From: JBQTII01 sp052387905
GTDB taxonomy: Bacteria > Actinomycetota > Actinomycetes > Sporichthyales > Sporichthyaceae
Reading direction: 5' to 3'
DNA: 64,000 nt
Assembly: GCA_052387905.1 (NCBI GenBank)
Contig: JBQTIR010000037.1
Span: 1 to 64,000, forward strand
Made by a program: the position numbers and the translations under genes. The notes beneath the pieces were generated by a model. That model did no database searches and was not told where the DNA came from. It worked only from the letters and a program-made list of their open reading frames with translations. Shown piece by piece: positions 7,000 through 16,527 of this stretch (position 1 is the stretch's first letter; every line of letters starts with the position of its first letter).

Positions 7000-9825
7000 T
7001 CAGGCCTTGAGCGCGGCGGGCTTCTTCGCCGCAGCCTTCTTCGCCGCAGCCTTCTTCGCAGGCACCTTCTTCGCCGCAGCCTTCTTCGCCGCCGCCTTCT
7101 TGGCCGGCGCCCGCTTGGCGGTCTTCTTCGCGACCGGACCACGGGCACGGCGATCGGCCAAGAGCTCCGCGGCGCGCTCGTCGCTCAGGGTCTCGATCTC
7201 GTCGCCCTTGCGCAGGCTCGCGTTGGTCTCGCCATCGGTGACGTAGGGACCGAAGCGGCCCTCCTTGACCACCATCACCTTGCCCGAGACCGGGTCCGCA
7301 CCGAGTTCCTTGAGTGGCGGCGCCGCAGCGGCGCGGCCGCGCAACTTCGGCTGGGCGAGGATCTCCAGGGCCTCGGCCAACGTGACCGTCAGCAGCTGAT
7401 CCTCCGAGGTGATCGACCGCGTGTCGGTGCCGCGCTTCACATACGGTCCGTAGCGCCCGTTCGAGGCGATCACCTCGTGGCCATTGTCCTCCCCCAGCGT
7501 GCGGGGCAGCGTCAGCAGGGACAGCGCCGAGTCCAGATCGATCGTGTCCAGCGCCATCGTCTTGAACAACGACGCGGTGCGCGGCTTGTCCTTGGACCCT
7601 TCGGGCAGCACCTCGGTGACGTAGGGGCCGTAGCGGCCGTTCTTGGCCACGACCGGCAGGCCGGTCTCCGGGTGCTCACCCAGTACCCGGTCATCCGAGG
7701 GTGCGGCCAGCAGCGCCTCGGCGACCTCGACGGTCAGTTCGTCCGGGGCCATCTCCTCGGGGATGTTTCCGCGTTCGATCTCGCCGTCGCGCTCGCGTTC
7801 GACGTAGGGGCCGAACTTGCCGACCCGCACCACGATGCCGGCCCCGATCGGCAGGGAGTTGACCTCACGTGCGTCGATGTCGCCAATGTGTTCACTGACC
7901 AGTTTCTTCAGACCGGCTGCGGCGCCGGCGGCGGCCGTCACGCCACCCGATCCACCGTTATCTGACGGTGCGTCACCATTGGGGCTGACCTCGCCCGCGG
8001 GCGGACCGAAGTAGAAGCGCGAGAGCCAGTCGACCATTTGCGCTTCGCCGTTGGCGATGTCGTCGAGGACATCCTCCATGCGGGCGGTGAAGTCGTAATC
8101 GACCAGGTGCGGGAAATGCTTCTCCAGCAACCCGACGACGGAGAACGCCAACCACGCGGGGACCAGCGCGGTGCCCTTCTTGAACACGTAGCCGCGGTCC
8201 AGGATCGTGCCGATGATTGAGGCGTAGGTCGACGGGCGCCCGATGTCGCGACCTTCGAGTTCGGAGACCAGGGAGGCCTCGGTGAAGCGTGCCGGTGGCC
8301 GGGTCTCGTGCCCCTCGACCGAGATCCCCAGCAGATTCAGGACCTGGGCCTCGGTGAGCAGCGGCAGCCGCTTCTCCCGGTCGTCGAGCTCCGCGTCGGG
8401 GTCGTCAGCGCCTTCGACATAGGCCTTGAGGAACCCGTGGAAGGTGATCGTCTTGCCCGAGGCGGTGAACTCGACGTCCTCACCCGAGGAGGACGTCCCG
8501 CCGATGCGGACGCTGACCGACTGCCCGCTCGCGTCCTTCATCTGGGAGGCGACGGTGCGCATCCAGACCAATTCGTAGAGCCGGAACTCGTCCCCGGTCA
8601 GGTGGGTCTGCGCCGGAGTCATGAACGTCTCGCCGGCGGGACGGATCGCCTCGTGAGCCTCCTGCGCCGTCCGCTGCTTGGACTCATACCGTCGCGGGGT
8701 GTCCGGGATGTGGTCCGCGCCGTAGAGCTCACGGGCCTGCGAGCGGGCGGCGGCGATCGCGGTCTCGGACAGCGTCGTGGAGTCGGTACGCATGTAGGTG
8801 ATGAAGCCGTTCTCGTACAGCTTCTGGGCCACCTGCATCGTGCGCTTGGCGCCGAACCCGAGCTTGCGGGCGGCCTCTTGCTGCAGCGTCGTGGTGCGGA
8901 AGGGCGCGTACGGCTTGCGGGTATAGGGCTTGCGCTCGACCTTGCGGACCGCGAACGAGGCGGCCTCCAGACGGGAGCCGAGCCCGCGGGCAGCGGCTTC
9001 GTCCAGGTGTACGACATCGGAGGAGGCCTTGAGCTCACCGACGGATCCGAAGTCCCGGCCCGAGGCCACGCGGCGCCCGTCCACCGAGGCCAGCCGGGCG
9101 ATCACGGTGGTGGGGTCATCGGCACCGGAGGACGTGCGCCCGGTGCTCAGATTCGCGTCGAGGTCCCAGTAGGAGGCAGCGCGAAACGCCATCCGCTCAC
9201 GCTCGCGCTCGACCACCAGCCGGGTCGCCACGGACTGCACCCGGCCCGCAGACAGGCGCGGCATGATCTTCTTCCACAACACCGGGGAGACCTCGTAGCC
9301 GTACAGGCGGTCCAGGATGCGCCGGGTCTCCTGCGCGTCGACCAACTGCTGGTCCAGCGCACGGGGGTTCGAGACGGCCTCGATGATCGCGCGCTCGGTG
9401 ATCTCGTGAAAGACCATCCGATGGACGGGGACCTTCGGGTCGAGCAGTTCGCGCAGGTGCCAGGCGATCGCCTCACCCTCGCGGTCCTCGTCTGTCGCGA
9501 GGTAGAGGGTGTCTGCCTCGGCCAAGGCGTCTTTGAGCTTCTTGACCTGGGCCTTCTTGTCCGCGCCGACGACGTAGAGCGGCGCGAAGCCGTTGTCGAC
9601 GTCGACGCCCAGGCGCGCCCAGGATTCACCCTTGTACTTGGCGGGCACCTCGGCCGCTCCGTTGGGCAGGTCCCGGATGTGCCCGTAGGAGCTCTCCACG
9701 ATGTAGGCGCTGCCCAGATACCCGGCGATCTTCTTCGCCTTGGTCGGGGACTCCACGATCACCAGGGCACGCCCGGAACCAGTCCGACCGCGTCCGGTCT
9801 TACCGGTGGCCTTGTCTGCGCCCAC
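7000..9825 (-). CDS. topA: DNA topoisomerase I (type IA)
   Basis: 941-residue enzyme that relaxes negative supercoils. The TOPRIM domain begins at ALVIVESPTKAKKIAGYLG with the DxDxE-type TDEDREGEAIAWHL; the active-site Tyr lies in ITYMRTDSTTLS near residue 343. C-terminal repeats of the actinobacterial topoisomerase C-domain (GRYGPYV and RFGPYV motifs) follow, instead of zinc fingers. The tail is a run of AAKK/APAKK lysine repeats, as in mycobacterial and Streptomyces TopA, where it aids processivity. Start is GTG at 9825 with GGGGAG upstream. Confidence 0.97.
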   Translation of the reverse strand: MGADKATGKTGRGRTGSGRALVIVESPTKAKKIAGYLGSAYIVESSYGHIRDLPNGAAEVPAKYKGESWARLGVDVDNGFAPLYVVGADKKAQVKKLKDALAEADTLYLATDEDREGEAIAWHLRELLDPKVPVHRMVFHEITERAIIEAVSNPRALDQQLVDAQETRRILDRLYGYEVSPVLWKKIMPRLSAGRVQSVATRLVVERERERMAFRAASYWDLDANLSTGRTSSGADDPTTVIARLASVDGRRVASGRDFGSVGELKASSDVVHLDEAAARGLGSRLEAASFAVRKVERKPYTRKPYAPFRTTTLQQEAARKLGFGAKRTMQVAQKLYENGFITYMRTDSTTLSETAIAAARSQARELYGADHIPDTPRRYESKQRTAQEAHEAIRPAGETFMTPAQTHLTGDEFRLYELVWMRTVASQMKDASGQSVSVRIGGTSSSGEDVEFTASGKTITFHGFLKAYVEGADDPDAELDDREKRLPLLTEAQVLNLLGISVEGHETRPPARFTEASLVSELEGRDIGRPSTYASIIGTILDRGYVFKKGTALVPAWLAFSVVGLLEKHFPHLVDYDFTARMEDVLDDIANGEAQMVDWLSRFYFGPPAGEVSPNGDAPSDNGGSGGVTAAAGAAAGLKKLVSEHIGDIDAREVNSLPIGAGIVVRVGKFGPYVERERDGEIERGNIPEEMAPDELTVEVAEALLAAPSDDRVLGEHPETGLPVVAKNGRYGPYVTEVLPEGSKDKPRTASLFKTMALDTIDLDSALSLLTLPRTLGEDNGHEVIASNGRYGPYVKRGTDTRSITSEDQLLTVTLAEALEILAQPKLRGRAAAAPPLKELGADPVSGKVMVVKEGRFGPYVTDGETNASLRKGDEIETLSDERAAELLADRRARGPVAKKTAKRAPAKKAAAKKAAAKKVPAKKAAAKKAAAKKPAALKA

Positions 9826-9954
9826 GCGCGAACTCCCCAGATCGTTGTCGTGCCCTTACTCACCGCTACCCCGAGGTGGGGTCGGGCGACACACTAACCC
9901 GCAACCCGAGCACTCCTGGTCCACCGGGGCGCGGCGACGCCATCCGAACGGCAA

Positions 9955-9989
9955 CGGTCCCGCCGCCCCGGTAAGGGGCAGCGGGACCG
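9955..9989 (-). terminator. Hairpin downstream of hppA
   Basis: Arms CGGTCCCGC (9955-9963) and GCGGGACCG (9981-9989), extended by CCCC/GGGG around a GGTAA loop. It lies about 20 bases past the hppA stop codon. No clear U-tract, as is common in actinobacteria. Confidence 0.6.
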
Positions 9990-10010
9990 CGTGCGGCGGG
10001 CGAGCTGGTG

Positions 10011-12374
10011 CTACTTGGCGAGGTCCGCGGGCACGGACGCGCCCGTGCTCTCCTCGCTGACCGCGATGGACTTGCGCTTGGACGCGATGACGGCGCCGAT
10101 GATAATCAGCGTCGCCCCGATCGCGATGCCCGCACGCATGCCGTCGTTGGCATCTTCGCCGACGGTGAGCTTGACGACGGCCGGCGCGATGAGCAGGGCG
10201 ACGAGGTTCATCACCTTGATCAGCGGGTTGATCGCCGGACCGGCGGTGTCCTTGAAGGGGTCACCGACGGTGTCACCGATGATCGTCGCCTCATGCGCCG
10301 GCGAGCCCTTGCCGCCGTGGTTGCCGTCCTCGACGAGCTTCTTGGCGTTGTCCCAGGCTCCACCGGAGTTGGACAGGAACACCGCCATCAGCACCCCGGT
10401 ACCGATCGCGCCGGCCAGGAAGCCCGCCAGCGGGGCGGTACCGAGACCGAATCCGACCGCGACCGGGGCCATCACCGCCAGGATCCCGGGGGTGGACAGC
10501 TCGCGCAGGGAGTCCCGGGTGCAGATGTCCACGACCCGGCCGTACTCCGGCTTGGTGGTGCCTTCCATGATCCCGGGGTTCTCCCGGAACTGACGGCGCA
10601 CCTCGAAGACGATGGCGCCCGCAGCGCGGGCCACGGCATTGATCGCCAGGCCCGAGAAGAGGAACACCGCGCATCCGCCGAGGATCAGCCCGACCAGAAT
10701 GTTCGGGTTGATGATGTCGAACACCGCCAGCGACTGGGCCGTCCGCAGACTGATCTCGTCCGGGTCGATACCCGTCTCGCTGATGGCGTCGATGACTTCC
10801 TGGTAATACGAGCCGAACAACGCGGTCGCGGCGAGCACGGCCGTCGCGATCGCAATGCCCTTGGTGATCGCCTTGGTGGTGTTGCCGACGGCGTCGAGGC
10901 TGGTGAGCACCTGGGCGCCGTCACCGTGGACGTCGCCGGACATCTCGGCAATGCCCTGGGCGTTGTCCGAGACCGGGCCGAAGGTGTCCATCGCGACGAT
11001 GACGCCGACGGTGGTGAGCAGGCCGGTACCGGCCAGTGCGACGGCGAACAGTGCCAGGATCAGCACGCCGGAGCCGAGCAGGTAGGCCGCGTAGACCGCG
11101 AGCCCGATAAGTGCGGCCGAGTACACCGCCGACTCCAGACCGACGGAGATACCGGCGAGGATGACGGTGGCCGGGCCGGTCAGCGAGGTCTTGCCGATGT
11201 CCATGACCGGACGACGGTTGGTCTCGGTGAAGTAGCCGGTGAGCTGCTGAATCGCCGCCGCCAGCACGATGCCGATCAGGACCGCGACGACCGCGAACAT
11301 CCGCGGGTCACCGTCGACGATGGCCGCGCCGGACTCATCAAGGAGGTCCGAGGCGGCACCCAGGCCCTCGTAGGAGTCCGGGAGCAGCACGAAGGCCGCG
11401 ATGGTGCACAGGACCGCCGAGAGCACCGCCGAGATGAAGAAACCGCGGTTGATGGCGGCCATCCCGTTGCGGTCGCCCTTGCGGGGGGAGACCGCGAAGA
11501 TGCCGACCACCGCGGTGAGCACGCCGATCATCGGGACGACGAGGGGGAATACCAGCCCGTCGTCACCGAAGGCAGCCACACCCAGGATCAAGGCAGCGAC
11601 CAGGGTCACCGCGTAGGACTCGAACAAGTCCGCTGCCATACCGGCGCAGTCACCGACGTTGTCACCGACGTTGTCGGCGATGGTCGCGGCGTTACGCGGG
11701 TCGTCCTCCGGGATGCCCTGTTCGACCTTGCCGACCAGGTCAGCGCCGACGTCGGCGGCCTTGGTGAAGATACCGCCACCGACACGCATGAACATGGCGA
11801 GCAGCGCCGCGCCGAACCCGAAGCCCTCCAGAACCTTGGGGGCTTCCTCTTCGTAGATCAGCACCACCGAGGCGGCACCGAGAAGCCCGAGGCCGACGGT
11901 GAACATGCCGGCCACACCACCGGTGCGGAACGCGATCCGGATGGCCGGCAGTTCACCGGCCTTGCCGACGCGGGCCGCAGCGGCGACGCGAACGTTCGCG
12001 CGCACCGCCAACCACATGCCGACGTACCCGGTGATCGCGGAGAACACCGCGCCCACCAGGAAGAAGATCGAGCGGCCGACGCGCTCGTTGGTGGTATCGG
12101 CCGGCAGCGCGAACAGAACGAAGAACGCCAGCGCGGCAAAGACGGACAGCGTGCGGAACTGACGGGTCAGATAGGCCGCGGCGCCTTCTTGGACGGCCCC
12201 GGCGATCTCCTGCATCTTCTCGGTTCCCTCATCGGCAGCCAGGACCTCGCGCACGAGGTATCCGGCTACCAATAGGGCGGCTACGGCGACGAGGGCAACC
12301 ACGACAACGATTGTCAGGTTCCCACCCGTCAAGGAGACCGTCTCGCCGGATGCGGCGAGGTTGATCCCTGACAT
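10011..12374 (-). CDS. hppA: Membrane-bound proton-translocating pyrophosphatase, K+-independent type
   Basis: 787-residue integral membrane pyrophosphatase that couples PPi hydrolysis to proton export. The signature substrate loop is DVGADLVGKVEQGIPEDDPR, followed by the NVGDNVGDCAGMAADLFE Mg-PPi region and a matching C-terminal GDTVGDPFKDTAGPA. GNTTKA carries Lys at the position where K+-dependent enzymes have Ala, so this should be K+-independent. Start chosen at ATG 12374 because AGGAGG lies just upstream and MSGINLAASG precedes the first membrane helix; a longer frame to 12545 has no hydrophobic logic and overlaps the divergent helicase. Confidence 0.95.
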   Translation of the reverse strand: MSGINLAASGETVSLTGGNLTIVVVVALVAVAALLVAGYLVREVLAADEGTEKMQEIAGAVQEGAAAYLTRQFRTLSVFAALAFFVLFALPADTTNERVGRSIFFLVGAVFSAITGYVGMWLAVRANVRVAAAARVGKAGELPAIRIAFRTGGVAGMFTVGLGLLGAASVVLIYEEEAPKVLEGFGFGAALLAMFMRVGGGIFTKAADVGADLVGKVEQGIPEDDPRNAATIADNVGDNVGDCAGMAADLFESYAVTLVAALILGVAAFGDDGLVFPLVVPMIGVLTAVVGIFAVSPRKGDRNGMAAINRGFFISAVLSAVLCTIAAFVLLPDSYEGLGAASDLLDESGAAIVDGDPRMFAVVAVLIGIVLAAAIQQLTGYFTETNRRPVMDIGKTSLTGPATVILAGISVGLESAVYSAALIGLAVYAAYLLGSGVLILALFAVALAGTGLLTTVGVIVAMDTFGPVSDNAQGIAEMSGDVHGDGAQVLTSLDAVGNTTKAITKGIAIATAVLAATALFGSYYQEVIDAISETGIDPDEISLRTAQSLAVFDIINPNILVGLILGGCAVFLFSGLAINAVARAAGAIVFEVRRQFRENPGIMEGTTKPEYGRVVDICTRDSLRELSTPGILAVMAPVAVGFGLGTAPLAGFLAGAIGTGVLMAVFLSNSGGAWDNAKKLVEDGNHGGKGSPAHEATIIGDTVGDPFKDTAGPAINPLIKVMNLVALLIAPAVVKLTVGEDANDGMRAGIAIGATLIIIGAVIASKRKSIAVSEESTGASVPADLAK

Positions 12375-12548
12375 CAGTCCTCCTAGACATTGGCACAAAT
12401 GCCCCAGGCGGCTGGGCCCAGGTGAGGGCAAAGCGCACGTCCAGGGGGCTGTGGCGGGCCGCAGTCTACGCAGGTGCGGAGCGACCAACCTCACATCCCC
12501 CCGGGCGGCGCGCCCGAGATCAGTTACCGGTTTGCCACACTTCACCGC

Positions 12549-14927
12549 GTGAGGACCATCGTCGGCGAACCGCAGGGGCCGGCCGGGGCGAGCGCGGGCG
12601 GCGATCTACGCCTGAGCCGACTGCTGCAAGGGCCGGGGCGGGCCGATCGGATCACCCACGTACACCGGGCTCCTGCACGTATGGGGCACTGCCTCGATTG
12701 GCCCGACTGGGTCCACCCCGACCTGCGTAGCGCGCTGGCGGGCGTCGGTGTCACCCGGCCCTGGGCACATCAGGTCGCCGCGGCGGAGCATGCCCGGGCG
12801 GGCCGATCAGTGGTGATCTCGACCGGCACCGCGTCCGGGAAATCCCTGGCCTACCTGCTTCCCTCGCTCAGCGCGATCCTGGAGGGGACGGCGGAAGGCG
12901 CGGTGCCTGGCCGCCGCGCGGCCACGGCGACCGTGCTGTACCTGACGCCGACCAAGGCCCTCGCCGCCGACCAGCTCGCCGCGCTGAGCCGCCTCGGTCT
13001 GGCCGATCGCGGCGTGCTGGGGGCGACCTTCGACGGGGACACGCCCTTTCCCGCCCGCGATTGGATCCGCGAGCACGCCACGTACCTGCTGACCAACCCG
13101 GACATGCTGCACCGCACCCTGCTGCCCGGGCACGCCCGGTGGGGCCGGTTCCTGCGCAATCTGTCCTTCGTGGTGATCGACGAGTGCCACACCTACCGCG
13201 GGGTGTTCGGATCGCACGTCGCCGCGGTCCTGCGGCGCCTGCGACGCGTGTGTGCCCGGGTCGGGGCGAACCCGGTGTTCATCCTGAGCTCGGCGACCGT
13301 GTCCGAGCCCGCGGGCGCGGCCGGGCGATTGACGGGACTGGACGTCACCGCGGTGACCGAGGACGCCTCCCCACAGGGCGAGACGACCTTCGTGCTCTGG
13401 GAACCCCCGTTGACCGGCCTCCTCGGGGAGGCCGGCGCCCCGGTACGCCGCACCGCGCTCGCGGAGAGCGCGGACCTGCTTGCCGACCTGGTGGCGGACG
13501 GCGCCCGGACCGTCGCCTTCGTGCGCTCGCGCCGCGGCGCGGAGGTCACTGCGCTGATGGCGCGCGATGCCCTGCGCGAGGTGGACCCGATCCTGGCCAG
13601 CCGCGTCGCCTCCTACCGCGGCGGTTACCTGCCCGAGGAGCGCCGAGAGCTGGAGGCGGGCCTTCGCACCGGCTCGGTGCGCGGGATCGCGACCACCAAT
13701 GCCCTCGAGCTCGGGATCGACATCGCCGGCCTGGACGCCGTCCTGCTGGCCGGTTACCCCGGCACCCGGGCCTCGATGTGGCAGCAGGCCGGCCGGGCCG
13801 GCCGCGCAGGTGGGCATGCGCTGGCGATCCTGATCGCCCGCGACGACCCGCTGGACACCTACCTCGTCCATCACCCGCAGGCGCTGTTCGGCACCCCGGT
13901 GGAATCCACGGTGCTGGACCCCGCCAATCCCTACGTCCTGGCCCCGCACCTGTGCGCCGCGGCCGCGGAGTCGCCGCTGACCGAATCCGACCTCGAGCTC
14001 TTCGGGCCCACCACGGCCCAGGTCGTCGGTGTCCTGGTTGACCGGGGGCTGCTGCGAGCCCGGCCCACCGGCTGGTTCTGGACCAAGCGGGAGTCGGCCG
14101 CGGCGATGATCGACATCCGTGGCGGCTCGGGCACGCCGGTCCGGGTGTGCGAGCAAGCCACCGGCCGCCTGCTCGGCACGGTGGACGCCGCCGCCGCGCA
14201 CACCCAGGCCCACACCGGCGCGGTGTACCTGCACCAGGGCCGATCGTTCCTGGTCGCCGACCTCGACCTCGACGCCGGCGTCGCCCTGGTCACTGCGGCG
14301 GAGCCGGACTACTCGACCAGCGCCCGCAGCGTCACCGACATCGCGATCGCCGCCACCGAGGCGAGCACCGCCTGGGGCGGGGCCACCGTCGCATTCGGCA
14401 CCGTCGAGGTCACCAGCCAGGTCGTGTCCTATCTGCGCAAGCGCCTGGCCACCGGCGAAGTACTCGGCGAGACCCCGCTGGATCTGCCCGCACGCACCTT
14501 GCGGACCCGCGCGCTCTGGTGGACCGTGACGGCGAATCAGGTACACGGCGCCGGACTGACGGAAGCGGACCTGCCCGGGGCCGCGCACGCCGCCGAGCAC
14601 GCCAGCATCGGGCTGCTGCCGCTGTTCGCCACCTGCGACCGCTGGGACATCGGCGGGGTCTCCACCGCGCTGCACCCGGACACCGGGATGGCGACGGTGT
14701 TCGTCTACGACGGCCATCCCGGTGGCGCCGGCTTCGCCGAACGCGGCTACGCGGTGGCCGGTGAGTGGCTCACCGCAACCCGGGCGGCGATCGCTGCATG
14801 CAGGTGCCCGGCCGGCTGTCCCTCGTGCGTGCAGTCCCCCAAGTGCGGCAACGGCAACGCCCCACTGGACAAGGCCGGCGCGATCGCCTTGCTCGACGTC
14901 CTGCTCGCGGGCCGACCCATCTGCTGA
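12549..14927 (+). CDS. DEAD/DEAH-box helicase with C-terminal Zn-binding DUF1998 domain (MrfA/YprA-like)
   Basis: Superfamily 2 helicase, about 790 residues from the GTG at 12549. Visible motifs: STGTASGKSLAY (Walker A), VVIDECHTY (DEAH-like Walker B, here DECH), LSSATV (motif III), and the second RecA domain with TTNALELGIDI and QQAGRAGRAG (motif VI). The C-terminal DUF1998 module ends with CRCPAGCPSCVQSPKC, four zinc-ligand cysteines as in Bacillus MrfA, a helicase acting in DNA-damage repair. M. tuberculosis has its homologue (Rv3649) in the same position. A start further upstream would overlap the hppA leader and lacks a ribosome site. Confidence 0.9.
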   Translation: MRTIVGEPQGPAGASAGGDLRLSRLLQGPGRADRITHVHRAPARMGHCLDWPDWVHPDLRSALAGVGVTRPWAHQVAAAEHARAGRSVVISTGTASGKSLAYLLPSLSAILEGTAEGAVPGRRAATATVLYLTPTKALAADQLAALSRLGLADRGVLGATFDGDTPFPARDWIREHATYLLTNPDMLHRTLLPGHARWGRFLRNLSFVVIDECHTYRGVFGSHVAAVLRRLRRVCARVGANPVFILSSATVSEPAGAAGRLTGLDVTAVTEDASPQGETTFVLWEPPLTGLLGEAGAPVRRTALAESADLLADLVADGARTVAFVRSRRGAEVTALMARDALREVDPILASRVASYRGGYLPEERRELEAGLRTGSVRGIATTNALELGIDIAGLDAVLLAGYPGTRASMWQQAGRAGRAGGHALAILIARDDPLDTYLVHHPQALFGTPVESTVLDPANPYVLAPHLCAAAAESPLTESDLELFGPTTAQVVGVLVDRGLLRARPTGWFWTKRESAAAMIDIRGGSGTPVRVCEQATGRLLGTVDAAAAHTQAHTGAVYLHQGRSFLVADLDLDAGVALVTAAEPDYSTSARSVTDIAIAATEASTAWGGATVAFGTVEVTSQVVSYLRKRLATGEVLGETPLDLPARTLRTRALWWTVTANQVHGAGLTEADLPGAAHAAEHASIGLLPLFATCDRWDIGGVSTALHPDTGMATVFVYDGHPGGAGFAERGYAVAGEWLTATRAAIAACRCPAGCPSCVQSPKCGNGNAPLDKAGAIALLDVLLAGRPIC

Positions 14928-15293
14928 CACCCCGCTCGCTCCGTAGCCGGGGCGCGGACCTGCCCGGCTGCGTACCCGGACCGGTAGCCGGACACCGGCC
15001 ACGTCGAGAGTTCGCTCGACGACGACGTCGAGCACCCCTGCCGTCCGCCGGCACGAGACCACCTTCGCGCGGTTGGCCAGCGCGACGCGACGGGCCTGCG
15101 CGCAGGGGTTGTCTGCGCCGATCTCGCTCCGGGTAATGACCATCGCCCCGGCCAGCGCCGCCAGATCCGCGGCCGCGGTGACCTGTTGACGCACCAGCAA
15201 CGCGCGCCCACACAGCACGGCCACCAGGCCGGCCACCGCCACCACTGCCGCGGCCGCAACCACCAGGATCGAGCCCGAGCCCCGGTCATTCAT
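14928..15293 (-). CDS. Rv3654c-like TadE/TadG-type pseudopilin helper, stop codon missing
   Basis: Starts at ATG 15293, overlapping the tadE stop by eight bases. The opening MNDRGSGSILVVAAAAVVAV is the short N-tail plus single hydrophobic helix of Rv3654c-like proteins, followed by QQVTAAADLAALAGA and ending with the family-like VRVRSRAGP. After that no in-frame stop occurs: the frame runs on antisense through the helicase gene to 12807. Homologues are about 110-130 residues, so the end given here is the point where antisense helicase sequence begins, not a stop codon. Either a frameshift removed the stop or an odd C-terminal extension exists. Confidence 0.55.
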
Positions 15294-15675
15294 GCCCGTC
15301 GTACTCCAGTGCCGCCACGGCCTGCCCGCCGACGTCCAGGCCCGGCACCGGCAACCCCCACGGCGCCGGGAGCCGGACCCGGACCGCCACCGTGACCAGC
15401 CCGTTCTCCACCCGGTGGGTGACGCGTGATCGCTGCGGGCCGACATCGCGCACCACGGCCCGAATCTGCTCCGCGGACTCCCCGCGGGCGGCCGCTCGCG
15501 CGCCCGCCCGCGCGGCGTCCGCGCACGCCAACGCGGCACCCACCACCGAGATCACCCACACCGCCGCAGCCAATACCAGGACCAGCGCGGGCATCGCCAG
15601 CGCGAGCTCCGCGGTGACCGCGCCACGGTCACCGCGCGAGCAGCGCAGCCGACGGCAGCTCCGCAGCGGGGGCAT
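15286..15675 (-). CDS. TadE-like minor pilin
   Basis: 129 residues with the arrangement of TadE proteins: a basic lead, then DRGAVTAELALAMPALVLVL, a prepilin-like segment with the conserved Glu, and one membrane helix; a short extracytoplasmic domain follows. It belongs to the Tad/Flp pilus operon (Rv3655c position in M. tuberculosis) and lies between the Flp-like pilin and the Rv3654c-like gene. It would be processed at the membrane and help pilus assembly or priming. The preceding gene stops one base upstream of its start region, so translation is coupled. Confidence 0.85.
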   Translation of the reverse strand: MPPLRSCRRLRCSRGDRGAVTAELALAMPALVLVLAAAVWVISVVGAALACADAARAGARAAARGESAEQIRAVVRDVGPQRSRVTHRVENGLVTVAVRVRLPAPWGLPVPGLDVGGQAVAALEYDGHE

Positions 15676-15888
15676 TCACATCGCTCCGGACAGTGCGCGC
15701 TCCACGAGCCGCGCCAGCAACCCCTCCACCGCACCGGAGGTCAGCACCTTCATCAGCACCGCCGCGAACCCCGCCGCGGCCAAGGTCCCCAACGCGTACT
15801 CGACGGTGCTCATCCCGGCGTCGTTGACTGCCGGCATCCCCGTCCTCTGATCGACATCTTCCCGATCCATGACTCCCCCTTCACTCAC
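15676..15888 (-). CDS. DUF4244 Flp-type pilin
   Basis: 70-residue small membrane protein. The motif DAGMSTVEYALGTLAAAGFAAV is a classic Flp prepilin cleavage region with Glu five residues into the mature helix, which marks the major pilin of the Tad system. An internal Met (MDRED or MPAVND) could be the true start, shortening the leader. Position corresponds to Rv3656c. Encoded between the TadC-like platform gene and tadE. Confidence 0.8.
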   Translation of the reverse strand: MSEGGVMDREDVDQRTGMPAVNDAGMSTVEYALGTLAAAGFAAVLMKVLTSGAVEGLLARLVERALSGAM

Positions 15889-15915
15889 AGCACCTCAACA
15901 TGACCTGACTTACCC

Positions 15916-16527
15916 TCAGAAATCTGTCCAGAGACCGCCTTCCAGTACGACGGTTGCGAGTCCGACCACCACCGGTATTACGCCGAGACAGACGAATGCC
16001 GGCAGGAAACACAGCGCGAGGGGAACCGCGGCGAAGGTGCTCAACCGGGCGAGGGCCGCAGTGGACTCGTCGCGGCGACGGGCCCGCACCCGCGTCGCCT
16101 CGGCGGCTACCACCCCGGCCACGGCGACGCCGGTCTGCGCCGACCGCACCATCGCCCGCCCGATCGCCGCCAGGGCCGGAACGGCCTCCACCCCCGCCCA
16201 AGCCAGCGCGGGTTCGTCCCCGGCGCTCAGGCGCTCCGCGACCTCGTCCAGCAGAGCCGCTGGTGCGCCGCCCAAGGCTTCGGCGACGGCGCGGGCCGCC
16301 TGCGCCGGCGTGCAGCCCGCGCTCAGGCAGGCCGTCAACAGATCCGCGACGATCGCCGCTTCGCTCGGGCGCAGCCCCACCTCGCGTGGGCTCCGCCACC
16401 GCGGCTGTACCAGCCGATGCCCGCTGAGAAGCTCCAGTCGAGCACGCACGGGCCGCACCGCCCAGGCGGCCGACAGCCACAGCGGCGCACGCCCGAACCG
16501 GCGGCGTACCGAGAATTGACGCACCAT
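15916..16527 (-). CDS. TadC-like type II/IV secretion platform protein (GspF family)
   Basis: About 203 residues from the ATG at 16527, which overlaps the stop of the upstream tadB-like gene as TGATG, so translation is coupled. The first part (PSEAAIVADLLTACLSAG ... EVAERLSAGDEPALAW) is the soluble helical T2SSF domain and two hydrophobic segments close the C-terminus (FAAVPLALCFLPAFVCLGV). It would form the inner-membrane platform of the Tad pilus with the neighbouring TadB-like protein. A longer frame to 16839 reads out of phase through tadB and was not used. Confidence 0.82.
   Translation of the reverse strand: MVRQFSVRRRFGRAPLWLSAAWAVRPVRARLELLSGHRLVQPRWRSPREVGLRPSEAAIVADLLTACLSAGCTPAQAARAVAEALGGAPAALLDEVAERLSAGDEPALAWAGVEAVPALAAIGRAMVRSAQTGVAVAGVVAAEATRVRARRRDESTAALARLSTFAAVPLALCFLPAFVCLGVIPVVVGLATVVLEGGLWTDF

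Noticed and set aside
10008..12275. 755-codon plus-strand open frame antisense to hppA
   Set aside because: Shadow of a high-GC gene; the protein has no domain, and hppA on the other strand is complete with a ribosome site.
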